Shown piece after piece: positions 1 through 9,176 of a stretch of 64,000 nt of DNA (the stretch's first letter is position 1; every line of letters begins with the position of its first letter). The stretch is from positions 1 through 64,000 of the forward strand of contig NZ_JADEXO010000014.1 of the NCBI RefSeq assembly GCF_015207105.1, given 5' to 3'. Source of the stretch: a cf. Phormidesmis sp. LEGE 11477. GTDB taxonomy: Bacteria > Cyanobacteriota > Cyanobacteriia > Phormidesmidales > Phormidesmidaceae. Under the pieces are notes generated by a model. The model ran no database searches and had not been told where the DNA came from. It saw nothing but the letters and a program-made list of their open reading frames with translations. The position numbers and the translations under genes are program-made.

Positions 1-425
1 GTCCATATATTGTGCGCGTGGGACAGCGCCCGCTTATCTTTTATAGGCAGCTCGCACCAGACTTCTTTGCCATAAGTTAGAACGGTATAGGGAATGTTTA
101 GCAGTCGGCAGAGCTGGCTCACCATGCCGGCTAAGTTGATATGGCCACAGAAAACATGCTCAGGGCGCTGACGAACTAGATAAGTGGCAAACGCAAGGGT
201 AAAGCTAACGCGCTCCTTCCAAAGATGCTCATTCTTAAAATAGTGATAGCTAAAGGGAGAATGCTTTAGAGGATGCTTGCCTGCAATGTCTCTAAGTAAA
301 AACACATCGGCACAGTCATTAGGTCGATTAGCAAGTTGCGCGTATGCACCTAACACATCTTGAATATAAGACTGAATACCGCCTTCACAGCCGAATACTT
401 CAATAAAAACAAACGCATGCTTCAC
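1..425 (-). CDS. glycosyltransferase, N-terminal part (runs off window)
   Basis: Partial gene; the 3' end lies beyond position 1. Translation from a GTG at 425 gives about 141 residues beginning MKHAFVFIEVFGCEGG, with the GGIQSY-type glycine loop expected at the donor end of GT4 (GT-B fold) glycosyltransferases, then alternating beta/alpha segments (for example IPYTVLTYGKEVW). It starts only 4 bp after the gmd stop codon, so it is probably in the same operon and may use a GDP-sugar made by that pathway. GTG is chosen because there is no nearby in-frame ATG before the conserved start of the fold. The acceptor cannot be predicted. Confidence 0.75.
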   Translation of the reverse strand, partial: MKHAFVFIEVFGCEGGIQSYIQDVLGAYAQLANRPNDCADVFLLRDIAGKHPLKHSPFSYHYFKNEHLWKERVSFTLAFATYLVRQRPEHVFCGHINLAGMVSQLCRLLNIPYTVLTYGKEVWCELPIKDKRALSHAHNIW

Positions 426-429
426 GACG

Positions 430-1419
430 CTATGCCACTCCAGCCGGAACCAGAGTGCCTGCTTCTAGGTACTTAATGTCTGTTAGCACCATGGTGCTAA
501 CAAGTTCCTCAAAGCTGACTTGAGGTTCCCAACCGAGGTTGCGTTTTGCTTTGCTAGGATCGGCAACTAGCTGAAAGTGCTCATCGGCTCTAACTAGATG
601 AGGATCGCTTTCGACGTACTTCTGCCAGTCTAGACCTACACAATCAAAAGCAGTCGCGACTAAGTCTCTAACAGTGTGCAGTTTGCCAGTGCCAATCACG
701 TAATCCTCAGGGGTTTCAGCCTGAAGCATTCGCCACATAGCCTCTACATGGTCGCCAGCAAAGCCCCAGTCACGTTTGGCCTCTAGGTTGCCGATAGAGA
801 GGCGATCGCGTAGCCCTAGCTTGATTGCCGCCGCCGCCAAAGAAACTTTTCGAGTAACAAACTGAGGCGGACGACGCGGCGACTCATGGTTATACAAAAT
901 GCCACTGCAGGCAAACAGTCCGTAGCGCTCTCGATGATGCACCATCGTCCAGTGTGCATGGAGCTTAGCTGCGCCATAGGGATTTGTTGGCCGAAAAGCG
1001 GTCTCAGCAGTTTGCGGAGAAGAACACACTTGCCCAAAAATTTCCGAAGAGCTCGCCTGATAGAAACGGGTTCTCAGTCCCAACTGGCGAGTCGCTTCTA
1101 GCATTCGAGTCGCCGTCCCTGTGATGAGATCGAGCGTACCTAGCGGATCTTTCCAGGAATCCGGCACAAAGCTAGGCGCAGCTAGGTTATAAATTTCATC
1201 AGGCTGTAGGACATCCATAGCCTGAGTAATTGCATCTGCACGGGTCAAATCGACTAAATAGGTCGTCAGCTGATCCTTGAGCTCATTCAGCTTGGTCAAA
1301 CTGTGCTGTCTATCTGGTGGAACCAATCCGACAACTCGGTAGCCTTTCTCTAGTAGTAATCGACTTAGATAATAGCCGTCTTGACCAGTAATTCCGGTTA
1401 TCAACGCAGTTTTAGCCAT
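430..1419 (-). CDS. gmd: GDP-mannose 4,6-dehydratase
   Basis: Extended short-chain dehydrogenase, 329 residues, probably converting GDP-D-mannose to GDP-4-keto-6-deoxymannose for fucose- or rhamnose-type sugars in surface polysaccharide. The NAD(P)-binding loop GITGQDGYY is at residues 9-17. The catalytic region shows SSSEIFG at 123-129 and YGAAK at 148-152 (Y148, K152). The GQDG glycine loop and SSSEIFG are characteristic of the Gmd subfamily within the NAD-dependent epimerase/dehydratase family. It is slightly shorter than many Gmd proteins (about 340-370 residues). It is followed at 4 bp by a glycosyltransferase. A related 4,6-dehydratase acting on another nucleotide sugar cannot be excluded. 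Confidence 0.85.
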   Translation of the reverse strand: MAKTALITGITGQDGYYLSRLLLEKGYRVVGLVPPDRQHSLTKLNELKDQLTTYLVDLTRADAITQAMDVLQPDEIYNLAAPSFVPDSWKDPLGTLDLITGTATRMLEATRQLGLRTRFYQASSSEIFGQVCSSPQTAETAFRPTNPYGAAKLHAHWTMVHHRERYGLFACSGILYNHESPRRPPQFVTRKVSLAAAAIKLGLRDRLSIGNLEAKRDWGFAGDHVEAMWRMLQAETPEDYVIGTGKLHTVRDLVATAFDCVGLDWQKYVESDPHLVRADEHFQLVADPSKAKRNLGWEPQVSFEELVSTMVLTDIKYLEAGTLVPAGVA

Positions 1420-1532
1420 CGAAACTCTAAACCCATAGCGAAAACATAAACAGCCTTAGCTGTCTCAGCCTAAGAGTTCACAGAATCGAATAGATCTTCT
1501 ACACAAGATACCTTTCGTTGTAATGAAGCCGT

Positions 1533-1994
1533 TTATGAAGCGCAGCTTTTGACAATGCGTAGACAGTTACGCCATGGGCTATTGGCCGGAAGCGATAGTG
1601 AAGCGGATTGATTAGCTATCGGGGAGTAGGTTACTTGATCGGCTAGTCGACGTAGCAAGAACCAACCATATCCCCCTTCTCGTAAAACGCCTGGCTTCGG
1701 TTCGCGAATGCTATCAGGGTCGAAGGGCCGACCCTGATCAAAAATGAAGATCTCGATTTTGTCGGCCTGCAGTACTAATTCAATACTAATAGGTGTAGTG
1801 CTAGGTAAGTCTGCGTGAGCATGACGCACTGCGTTGGTAAAGCCCTCTGCTAGCGCTAAGTTCAGCTTGTCATACTGTCCGTTTATCCAAGGCGCTTCGG
1901 CTGATAAACGAGAAACAATCGACCGAAACCACTGCTGTACGACTGTAAGTTCTTCTAAATAGCTACCTACAGTAAGATGGGCTTTCTCCGACAT
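1533..1994 (-). CDS. anti-sigma-factor-type serine/threonine kinase (RsbW-like ATPase)
   Basis: A GHKL/HATPase_c protein of the RsbW/SpoIIAB type, 153 residues from the chosen start. The N-box reads LALAEGFTNAVRHAH, the G1 box DQGRPFDPDS, and the G2 box GGYGWFLLRRLAD. These proteins bind a sigma factor or an anti-anti-sigma factor and phosphorylate the latter. Neither partner is encoded nearby, so the target is unknown. The frame stays open upstream to an ATG at 2042, but the extra 16 residues (rich in R and C) do not resemble the family, so the inner ATG is preferred. Neither start has a convincing Shine-Dalgarno sequence. Confidence 0.8.
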   Translation of the reverse strand: MSEKAHLTVGSYLEELTVVQQWFRSIVSRLSAEAPWINGQYDKLNLALAEGFTNAVRHAHADLPSTTPISIELVLQADKIEIFIFDQGRPFDPDSIREPKPGVLREGGYGWFLLRRLADQVTYSPIANQSASLSLPANSPWRNCLRIVKSCAS

Positions 1995-2164
1995 TTTTGA
2001 ATTAGCTTCTGCCCTACGGCCAAAACATAGAAATCTTTGCAAGGGATCATCGTGCGAGTCATTGTTTAGAATCTATCATCTCCCGTCAGAATCTTATGAG
2101 AGTTTATATTTCGCTTTAATAATTTTGATTTTATCTAGGAAGATATCTATCAATACATTGACAG

Positions 2165-2203
2165 CAAAATCGCTTAGATCCCCTGTAGAAATCTAAGCGA
2201 TTC
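2165..2203 (-). terminator. rho-independent terminator of petBD
   Basis: A perfect 12-bp stem (2168-2179 with 2191-2202) encloses an 11-nt loop. On the minus strand it is followed at once by TTTTGC. It lies about 80 nt after the petD stop codon. Confidence 0.8.
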
Positions 2204-2279
2204 GCCTTTTGCTCTAACAGCTACCTAGTCTTTCAAAAAAATAGATCTGTTGGCAGAGATATCCAAGTCTAAAAACGAT

Positions 2280-2762
2280 CTAGAAAAGCCCAAGAGTTAA
2301 AGAAGTATCAATTGGGAAAGTTGCGCCAATACCCAACCACAGCGTCACTACCGTACCGAATAGGAACACAGCAGTAGCAACGGGACGGCGAAACGGGTTT
2401 TGAAACTTGTTCACATTCTCGATAAAGGGAACAAGGATCAACCCCAAAGGAATAGCAGTCATTGCAGCAATCCCTAAAAGCTTATTGGGTAGAACCCTTA
2501 GCATTTGGAAAGTTGGGTAGAGGTACCACTCAGGCAAAATTTCTAGGGGTGTTGCAAACGGGTTAGCGGGTTCACCCACAAGCGCAGGATCAAGAACAGC
2601 TAAAGCTACACAGCAAGCAATAGTCCCCATAATTACAATTGGGAACACATAGAGAAGATCGTTAGGCCAAGCAGGCTCACCGTAGTAGTTGTGACCCATG
2701 CCCTTTTTAAGCTTCTCTCTCAGCATTGGATCGCTAAGATCCGGCTTCTTAAGAATCGACAT
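2280..2762 (-). CDS. petD: cytochrome b6f complex subunit IV
   Basis: Thylakoid membrane subunit IV, 160 residues, the usual length. It matches the C-terminal half of cytochrome b. It carries the Qo-site PEWY motif at residues 77-80 ([10 protein letters not shown]) and three hydrophobic membrane spans (about 39-57, 94-112 and 129-150). With PetB it forms the plastoquinol-oxidising core that passes electrons to PetC, cytochrome f and plastocyanin or cytochrome c6. It lies 203 bp downstream of petB on the same strand, the standard petBD order, and ends at a strong terminator. Confidence 0.98.
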   Translation of the reverse strand: MSILKKPDLSDPMLREKLKKGMGHNYYGEPAWPNDLLYVFPIVIMGTIACCVALAVLDPALVGEPANPFATPLEILPEWYLYPTFQMLRVLPNKLLGIAAMTAIPLGLILVPFIENVNKFQNPFRRPVATAVFLFGTVVTLWLGIGATFPIDTSLTLGLF

Positions 2763-2965
2763 CGTTTATCTTCCTAAAATAATGACACTTGCAGCTATCT
2801 ACTATGCTACCTCGGTTCGCCTATTCACTCCACAGACCTATGACATATTCCCAGGGCTGTAAGCTCAATTAGCACCGATACAGTGAACAAAATACACAGC
2901 CAAAAAATAATAGAACTAGAAACCTAGCCTTAAGTTAAATCGACTTTAGACTAGGTTTGACCTGC

Positions 2966-3634
2966 TTACAAGGGACCAGAGATGCCTTGCTTACGAATCA
3001 TGATGAAGTGAAGCAGCATGAAGACTGCGATGAACCATGGCAGCACGAAGGTATGAAGGCTGTAGAAACGAGTCAAGGTTGCCTGACCGACGCTTTCACC
3101 ACCTCGCATGAGTTCAACGATGGTTCCACCGACGACGGGAATCGCACTAGGCACACCAGATACAATCTTTACCGCCCAGTAGCCGACTTGATCCCAAGGA
3201 AGAGAGTAGCCAGTAACGCCGAAAGATACGGTGATGACAGCAAGGATAACGCCAGTAACCCAGGTCAGTTCGCGAGGCTTCTTGAATCCACCTGTGAGGT
3301 AGACACGGAAGACATGGAGAATCATGACGAGAACCATCATGCTGGCAGACCAGCGATGGACAGAGCGGATCAACCAACCAAAGTTGACGTCTGTCATCAG
3401 ATACTGAACTGAAGCAAAAGCATCAGTCACAGTAGGTCTGTAGTAAAAGGTCATTGCAAACCCAGTGGCGAACTGGATGATGAAGCAAACGAGTGTGATG
3501 CCGCCGAGACAGTAAAAGATGTTCACGTGAGGTGGAACATACTTGCTAGAGATATCATCAGCGAGTGCCTGAATCTCTAGTCGCTCATCGAACCACTTAT
3601 AGGGCTGGGAGTCGGTGACTTGCTTAGTAAACAT
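2966..3634 (-). CDS. petB: cytochrome b6
   Basis: Haem-bearing core subunit of cytochrome b6f, 222 residues. The four bis-histidine haem ligands are visible at H93, H107, H194 and H209, spaced as in the family. The cysteine that covalently binds haem c-n is C42 (YCLGG). Each position is shifted by 7 from the common 215-residue form because this start adds a short N-terminal stretch ([10 protein letters not shown]). Four membrane helices follow. The gene is divergent from ctpA, and the gap 3635-3956 must hold both promoters. Confidence 0.98.
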   Translation of the reverse strand: MFTKQVTDSQPYKWFDERLEIQALADDISSKYVPPHVNIFYCLGGITLVCFIIQFATGFAMTFYYRPTVTDAFASVQYLMTDVNFGWLIRSVHRWSASMMVLVMILHVFRVYLTGGFKKPRELTWVTGVILAVITVSFGVTGYSLPWDQVGYWAVKIVSGVPSAIPVVGGTIVELMRGGESVGQATLTRFYSLHTFVLPWFIAVFMLLHFIMIRKQGISGPL

Positions 3635-3956
3635 GAAGCAAAATAAGGTGTGTCTTAGGGTTATGTACCAATACTAAAAAATGTAACACAGTAGAAGGGG
3701 TGAGGGGTTTGCTTTGCGGGCAAGTTCTACTGATTTCGTGGGAGGTACGTCATTCTGCTCGCGATCGCTCTTTCGATTATGAGGCTTGATACAGCTCGTT
3801 TTGGCTCTGATGGCTGTCCAAATTAAGTGAAACTTTAAGAAAAACCTGTATTTGCTAGAGTATACATAACTTTACGTTTGGTGCTATCTAGCTGAAGCTG
3901 ACGGCCTGTTTGCCCTCTGTGACGGGATTTGGTACGAAAAGAAGCCGTATTTTTTT
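3635..3956. promoter_or_regulatory. divergent petB / ctpA intergenic region
   Basis: 322 bp with no credible gene. It separates petB (minus) from ctpA (plus) and should hold both promoters. A HIP1-like GCGATCGC is at about 3760. A TATACA hexamer at 3861-3866 could be a -10 for ctpA, but I find no -35 at the right distance, so no promoter is assigned precisely. Confidence 0.5.
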
Positions 3957-5261
3957 ATGAGAGCTGTATATAAGGCAATGGGAAAACGGATGGGAAGACG
4001 ATTTTTTCGGATTGGGCTGAAGATTGCGCTAACCATCACATTGGTCGTCATACTATGGCTAGGCGCTGCAGATAGGAGTCTTAATGGACTTGGCAAGATG
4101 CCATCCGCCTCGGCTTTTACCAATCAACAGCAGCTAGTGATGGAAGTGTGGCGAATCGTCAATCGCAGCTATTTGGACGAGACATTTAATCATCAGAACT
4201 GGTGGTTCATGCGTCAAAAGGTACTGCGGAAGTCACTGCCCACCTGGAAAGAAACCTACACGGCGATCTCCGAGATGCTGGCGGTGCTAGACGATCCTTA
4301 CACCCGGTTCTTACCCCCCCAGCAGTACCAGAGCCTGCAGACAAACACCAACGGAGAACTATTAGGGGTGGGTTTGCAGATTGCGAAAGACGAAGAGGCT
4401 AGCCCACTGCGGATAATTGCCCCAATTGAAGGATCGCCAGCAGAGTCAGCGGGGCTGCAGCCTTTAGATACGATTTTGGCAATCAATGGAACCTCGACGG
4501 AGTCACTCAGTCTCGACGAAGCGGCAGCTCGGATGCGAGGAGCGATCGGGACGAAGGTAACGCTGACGGTAGGCCGCGAGCAGTTGGAGCCTTTTGATGT
4601 CAACGTGCAGCGTGATCGCATTACACTCAATCCAGTTTCCTTCGAGCTACGCGCTGAGCCTGGCCTGCCTAAAATGGGCTATCTCCGCTTGGGACAGTTC
4701 AATGGCAACGCCGTTGAAGAGCTAAGAGAGTCACTGCAGGCGTTAGAAAGCCAGGGCGCAGACGCTTACATTTTGGATCTGCGGAACAATCCAGGCGGCC
4801 TGTTGCAAGCAGGTATTGAAATTGCTCGGATGTGGATAGATCAAGGCACAGTTGTATACACCGTGAATCGACAGGGCTCGCTCGGTAGCTATGACGCCAA
4901 CGGTAAGGCAATTACTTCTGATCCTTTAGTTGTGTTAGTCAATAAGGGGACAGCTAGCGCTAGTGAGATTCTATCGGGCGCATTGCAAGACAACGGTCGA
5001 GCCCAGCTAGTTGGAGAGACCACGTTTGGCAAAGGGCTAATTCAGTCTCTTTTCGATTTGCCTCACGGGGCAGGTCTAGCGGTCACAATCGCTAAATATG
5101 AGACCCCCAGCCATCGAGATATCAACAAGCTCGGAATCGATCCTGATCAGGTCGTAACCAGTTCTGTAGAACGTCGTCAGCAGTTTGGATCAAAAGAAGA
5201 TGCTCAATACGAAGCGGCAGTAGCGCTGTTAGCACAATCGTTTGCGATGGCTCAAAAGTAG
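3957..5261 (+). CDS. ctpA: carboxyl-terminal processing protease (D1 processing)
   Basis: S41A serine protease, 434 residues. It has an N-terminal signal/membrane segment (about 21-37), a PDZ domain (about 130-205) and a catalytic domain. The Ser/Lys dyad is read as S334 in GTASASEIL and K359 in FGKG, 25 residues apart as in characterised D1 proteases. Known family role: removal of the D1 C-terminal extension on the lumenal side so that the manganese cluster can assemble. Several CtpA paralogues (A, B, C) exist in cyanobacteria. The position next to petBD favours CtpA, but a paralogue is possible. ATGs at codons 8 and 12 are alternative starts. Confidence 0.88.
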   Translation: MRAVYKAMGKRMGRRFFRIGLKIALTITLVVILWLGAADRSLNGLGKMPSASAFTNQQQLVMEVWRIVNRSYLDETFNHQNWWFMRQKVLRKSLPTWKETYTAISEMLAVLDDPYTRFLPPQQYQSLQTNTNGELLGVGLQIAKDEEASPLRIIAPIEGSPAESAGLQPLDTILAINGTSTESLSLDEAAARMRGAIGTKVTLTVGREQLEPFDVNVQRDRITLNPVSFELRAEPGLPKMGYLRLGQFNGNAVEELRESLQALESQGADAYILDLRNNPGGLLQAGIEIARMWIDQGTVVYTVNRQGSLGSYDANGKAITSDPLVVLVNKGTASASEILSGALQDNGRAQLVGETTFGKGLIQSLFDLPHGAGLAVTIAKYETPSHRDINKLGIDPDQVVTSSVERRQQFGSKEDAQYEAAVALLAQSFAMAQK

Positions 5262-5309
5262 TTTTTATCAGAGAGCTCCACGCCATGTCAGAGGCTATGT
5301 GTTGAATAG

Positions 5310-6599
5310 ATGTCTAGAAGCATGCGTACCTACCACGATCCCCTGCACGGTGCGATCACTTTAGACGGAACAGACGAGGTTGAGGCGCTGCTAAAGGCGC
5401 TGATTGATACACCAGAGTTTCAGCGACTACGACGAATTAGGCAACTAGGGCCAGCGAGTCTGACTTTTCATGGCGCTGAGATGTCGCGTTTTACCCATTC
5501 TTTGGGCGCAATGGCAGTCGCTAGACGAGCATTCGATCGACTAGCCTCGCTGTACAAAGAGCTGAGGGAGCATCGTGCTACGGTTCTGTGTGCTGCGCTG
5601 CTGCACGATATTGGGCACGGCCCTTTTAGCCACACTGCCGAGGAAATCTTTGGGTCTCACCACGAGCAGTGGACGATCGCTATTATCAAACGCTCGCTGA
5701 CCATTCGACCGCTTTTAGACGCCTTTCATCCGAGCCTTTGGCAATCGATTACGCAGGTCTACACACACACTCATCCCATCCCGTGTGTGTGGCAGCTGGT
5801 CTCTAGTCAGTTGGATTGCGATCGCATCGACTACTTAATGAGAGACAGCTACTTTACTGGTGCAGCCTACGGTCAGCTAGATCTCGATCGAATTGTGCTA
5901 GCGCTAAACTACGATCCAGTTAGTCAGCAGCTGATTGCTGAGCGAAAAGGACTCGCAGCCATTGAACACTATTTGGTCGTGCGCTCTTTTATGTACGCTC
6001 AAATTTACAACCACTCAAAGAATCTCTCTGCTACCTGGATTCTAGAGCAGGCGTTTGATCGGGCCAGGGAGCTACTGACCAGAGGTGAACTGACTGCCGA
6101 CGAAACAGTCACTGCATGGTTGATAGACCCATCCGATCAGCTTTCGCTAGAGGCTTACCTAGCTGGGGACGACATCGTCTTTACTTACCATCTGCAGCGC
6201 TGGCAGCAGCATTCTGATTCGGCGCTGCGCGATCTTTGTCAGCGCTTTCTAAATCGCAGGCTGCTAAGGGTTCTAGAAGTCACCTATGCAACGCCAGCAG
6301 AGCGTGAAAGCCTGTTGGAAAGTGTGCAACAGCAGCTTTTAGCAGAAGGGGTAGACGCGCATAGATACAGCGGGCTAAAACATACCTGGAGCAAAGGCTA
6401 CAGCGTCTATCAGCGGGGCATAAAAATTCAAACACCCAGAGGGCTAAAAGATATCAAGCAACTTTCTGGGCTGGTACGAACGCTCTGTGAACCCGCGCAG
6501 CGCACCTGGCTGATTCATCCTAAAGAAATTCAGGTAGGTGTTTGCCCGCTGCCGGAGGAGGAGCTAGCAAACAGCAATTCCTTGATAGCGACCCCTTGA
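5310..6599 (+). CDS. HD-domain phosphohydrolase (COG1078/dGTPase-like)
   Basis: 429-residue HD-superfamily protein. The N-terminus (MRTYHDPLHGAI) is typical of COG1078 proteins. The metal-binding residues are H63 (RFTHSLG) and H99-D100 (LLHDIGHGPFSH), with a distal aspartate in the LDCDRIDYL segment. Relatives hydrolyse dNTPs or other phospho-substrates. The substrate here is not determinable. The 3' end and stop codon fall inside a 14-bp tandem repeat (6582-6632), which has probably rewritten the last few codons. Confidence 0.85.
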   Translation: MSRSMRTYHDPLHGAITLDGTDEVEALLKALIDTPEFQRLRRIRQLGPASLTFHGAEMSRFTHSLGAMAVARRAFDRLASLYKELREHRATVLCAALLHDIGHGPFSHTAEEIFGSHHEQWTIAIIKRSLTIRPLLDAFHPSLWQSITQVYTHTHPIPCVWQLVSSQLDCDRIDYLMRDSYFTGAAYGQLDLDRIVLALNYDPVSQQLIAERKGLAAIEHYLVVRSFMYAQIYNHSKNLSATWILEQAFDRARELLTRGELTADETVTAWLIDPSDQLSLEAYLAGDDIVFTYHLQRWQQHSDSALRDLCQRFLNRRLLRVLEVTYATPAERESLLESVQQQLLAEGVDAHRYSGLKHTWSKGYSVYQRGIKIQTPRGLKDIKQLSGLVRTLCEPAQRTWLIHPKEIQVGVCPLPEEELANSNSLIATP

Positions 6600-6632
6600 T
6601 AGCGCCCCCTCGACAGCGACCCCTCGACAGCT
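6582..6632. repeat. 14-bp tandem repeat, about 3.6 copies, at convergent gene ends
   Basis: Units TTGATAGCGACCCC (6582), TTGATAGCGCCCCC (6596), TCGACAGCGACCCC (6610) and a partial unit (6624). The array spans the stop codon of the HD gene (6597-6599) and reaches the stop codon of the convergent MBL-fold gene (6631-6633). Confidence 0.9.
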
Positions 6633-7374
6633 AAATCACTGGTTTAGCAGCCGCTAGGGCTTGCCAGTTGGTGCTCTCTAGCTGTTGATAGGCCGCTTTG
6701 ATTGTCTTATCTCCTCTCAGATAGCCAGTGCTAGCACCAGGGCAGATGTAGCTTAGATCATCTGCGGTAAAGTCGCTGAGCAGTTGCTGAGCGTAGCGCA
6801 ACTGACGAGGCCAGTGAAAAGTTTTGGACAATCTCAGCGGGACAGGCGCGCCATTGCGGTCAGGGACGAGATGTCTGCCTGTGAACAAGACGCCGCCATA
6901 GTTACTGTAATAGAGGCTAGCAGACCCTGGCGAATGGCCCGGATTCCAAATGACTTTGCTCGTGGATGATAGGGTGCGATCGCGATGAAAAACCACCGTC
7001 TCAACGCCTGGGAGCAAATAGGCTTCTTGCTCTTGAATCAGCACTTGAGCATTGAATTCCCTTTGAAACTCTTTGACCCTTGCCATACCACCACGATGCG
7101 TAATAAAAAGCGTTTGGATGCCCCCCTTAGAATGAATAAACTCTCGATGAAAGTCCGTCAGGGCCGGACAATCGACTAGGATGTTTGCTCCCTTGTGGCC
7201 CCCTTGATCAGCCTCCTTGTCGGTGGTTTGCACCCATGGCGCTAGATCTTCCAAAATGAGATAGGCCGTTCCTCCTAGCGTTTCGCGATTAGGTGCAAAG
7301 GCAAATATAGTATCGAAGACAGTCTGCGGTTGCTTATCTTTAGTGGACTGTGTAGAAATAGACTGACCCATCAA
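6631..7374 (-). CDS. metallo-beta-lactamase-fold protein with degenerate metal site
   Basis: 247 residues with the order of a metallo-beta-lactamase-fold hydrolase. The usual HxHxDH motif is replaced: the stretch reads FITHRGGMARVKEF (THRGG at 92-96). GHSPGS at 146-151 keeps the second-histidine loop. The usual Asp loop reads FTGRHL (164-169), where GDHL would be expected. Cyanobacteria and plastid-bearing lineages have an MBL-fold family with THRDD in place of HxHxDH, and this looks like a further diverged member. Hydrolase activity should not be assumed. The gene is convergent with the HD gene and divergent from the M50 protease. Confidence 0.7.
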   Translation of the reverse strand: MMGQSISTQSTKDKQPQTVFDTIFAFAPNRETLGGTAYLILEDLAPWVQTTDKEADQGGHKGANILVDCPALTDFHREFIHSKGGIQTLFITHRGGMARVKEFQREFNAQVLIQEQEAYLLPGVETVVFHRDRTLSSTSKVIWNPGHSPGSASLYYSNYGGVLFTGRHLVPDRNGAPVPLRLSKTFHWPRQLRYAQQLLSDFTADDLSYICPGASTGYLRGDKTIKAAYQQLESTNWQALAAAKPVI

Positions 7375-7382
7375 TGCAAAAC

Positions 7383-7442
7383 CTTAGAGTGCGAAGCTTT
7401 AAAGTACAAACCCTTAGAGTGCGAAAACTCAAAAAGTCAACG
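7383..7442. repeat. degenerate 15-bp tandem repeat, 4 copies
   Basis: Units start at 7383, 7398, 7413 and 7428. The first and third share CTTAGAGTGCGAA exactly; the second and fourth are diverged. The array lies just upstream of the MBL-fold gene start (7374, minus strand). Confidence 0.65.
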
Positions 7443-7616
7443 AAACAACGAATCTGGGACGCTGAATTACAATAAAAAATACAGCTCGACTGCTCTAGCT
7501 AATCACCTGTCTAGAGACATTTGCTTTTTAAGAGATATTCGCCTTCTTAAGAGAGACTACTATCCCTTCTCATCCAAACACATCTGTTCCATCATAATTC
7601 GCGTCTAGCTCTATCT

Positions 7617-9149
7617 ATGCCCCTTGTTTTACTTACGCTGCTTATCGGTCTGATGACCTACTGGGTCATCAACAATCGGCTTTCAAAGGCCAAGACGCCC
7701 GTCCCACTGTGGCTGATATGGCTAGTGATGATGGCACCTATCCTCGTCTTCACAGTGTGGATGAATGTTGGCGATGGCAATCCACCCCCTGCCATTTTGC
7801 TGTACGGGCTGATGGCTGGATCGACGCTGTTCTTGTACACGACGCTGGTTGTATCGAGCGTACAGGCTAAGCAGCGGGCGATGGACACAGCGCAACAGTC
7901 AGCAGATGGACCAAAAAAAGAACTGCCACCAGCGAAAAAAGAGCCGACTAACCCGCTGAGCCGCGACGAAGAAACGTTGCTACAGCGATGCTTTCCCTGG
8001 TCAACTTACTATTTGCAAAATATTGAATACTTGCCCCAGGCAATGATCTGTAAAGGCAAGCTCAAAACGTCGCCGCAAGAAGCTTATAAAACGGTACAAA
8101 AAAATGTCGAAAGCAGCTTTGGCGATCGCTTTCTAGTCCTTTTGCAGGAAGGTCTAAACGGCACACCTTTCTTTGCGCTGGTCCCTAACCCACAGGCCAA
8201 GAATGCTATGCAGGCACTGCCAGCCTCAGCGACTCCAGCTCAGATAGCCCAACTCAAAAAGTACAGTCAACGGCAGGTTACTCGCCCTGTCTTAGCAGCG
8301 GTGCTGGCTTTGGTCACGCTACTGACGACGACGTTTGTCGGCAGCGTATTGGTTGGCGGTATCGACGATCCTGCTGCGCTTCAAGCCGAGCCAGAATTGC
8401 TACTGCCGGGTCTGGCCTATAGCCTATCTTTAATGTTTATTCTAGGCGTCCATGAGTCAGGGCACTACTTGGCAACGCGCTACCATCGGCTCAAGGCAAC
8501 ACTGCCTTACTTCATTCCCATTCCTTTTTTCTTGGGGACCTTAGGGGCGTTTATACAAATGCGATCGCCTATACCCAATCGCCGAGCTCTCTTTGATGTG
8601 GGTATTTCCGGGCCGCTTGCTGGACTGATCGTTAGTCTCCCTATCCTGGCCTGGGGACTCGCTAATTCTACTGTCGTCCCTCTAAGTGAGGCTTCGCAGC
8701 TACTGAGTTTCGACTCACTAAATCCTAGTCGATCGATTGCGCTGTTAGTCATGAGCAAACTCGCGCTTGGTCAGACTTTGCAGGCGGATAGCGCGATCGA
8801 TCTACATCCGCTGGCGATTTCTGGCTGTTTGGGATTAATCGTGACGGCGCTAAACCTGATGCCGGTGGGTCAGCTAGATGGCGGACATATCGTTCATGCT
8901 ATGTATGGCCAGCGAACTGCGATCATTGTCAGCCATGTGGCTAGGGTGCTGATGCTGGTATTGGCTTACGCCTATCAAGAATTTTTGTTTTGGGCGCTCT
9001 TTCTGCTATTTGTGCCTGCCGCGCAACCCGCTTTGAACGACGTAAGCGAACTCAACGGCCCGCGTGACTTTTTAGGCTTAGTGTCTTTGGCACTGCTGGT
9101 TATTATTATTCTGCCTGCGCCTGCTTCGCTGCAAGGGCTGCTATTGTGA
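7617..9149 (+). CDS. site-2 protease family (M50, EGY-like) membrane metallopeptidase
   Basis: 510-residue polytopic membrane protein. The zinc motif HESGH is at 279-283 and the second site NLMPVGQLDGGH at 413-424, as in M50 intramembrane proteases. A soluble region of about 120 residues precedes the catalytic core, followed by 'ATRYHR...PYFIPIPFF' membrane segments. Length and layout resemble the plastid EGY proteins and their cyanobacterial homologues rather than RseP. Likely role: regulated intramembrane proteolysis in the thylakoid or plasma membrane. Substrates are unknown. The stop codon lies in a perfect 14-bp duplication. Confidence 0.85.
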   Translation: MPLVLLTLLIGLMTYWVINNRLSKAKTPVPLWLIWLVMMAPILVFTVWMNVGDGNPPPAILLYGLMAGSTLFLYTTLVVSSVQAKQRAMDTAQQSADGPKKELPPAKKEPTNPLSRDEETLLQRCFPWSTYYLQNIEYLPQAMICKGKLKTSPQEAYKTVQKNVESSFGDRFLVLLQEGLNGTPFFALVPNPQAKNAMQALPASATPAQIAQLKKYSQRQVTRPVLAAVLALVTLLTTTFVGSVLVGGIDDPAALQAEPELLLPGLAYSLSLMFILGVHESGHYLATRYHRLKATLPYFIPIPFFLGTLGAFIQMRSPIPNRRALFDVGISGPLAGLIVSLPILAWGLANSTVVPLSEASQLLSFDSLNPSRSIALLVMSKLALGQTLQADSAIDLHPLAISGCLGLIVTALNLMPVGQLDGGHIVHAMYGQRTAIIVSHVARVLMLVLAYAYQEFLFWALFLLFVPAAQPALNDVSELNGPRDFLGLVSLALLVIIILPAPASLQGLLL

Positions 9150-9167
9150 GGTTGCTATTGTGAGGTT
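9140..9167. repeat. perfect 14-bp tandem duplication across a stop codon
   Basis: GCTATTGTGAGGTT occurs twice head to tail (9140-9153 and 9154-9167). The first copy contains the stop codon of the M50 gene. Both contain GAGG, so the duplication also doubles the possible ribosome-binding site of the next gene. Confidence 0.97.
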
Positions 9168-9176
9168 TTGACTACA

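Noticed and set aside
2957-3412. 151-codon frame opposite petB
   Set aside because: Antisense shadow of petB, rich in H, D and T, with no domain.
7330-7608. 92-codon plus-strand frame between the MBL-fold and M50 genes
   Set aside because: Starts inside the MBL-fold gene and its LECE repeats come only from the 15-bp DNA repeat at 7383-7442.
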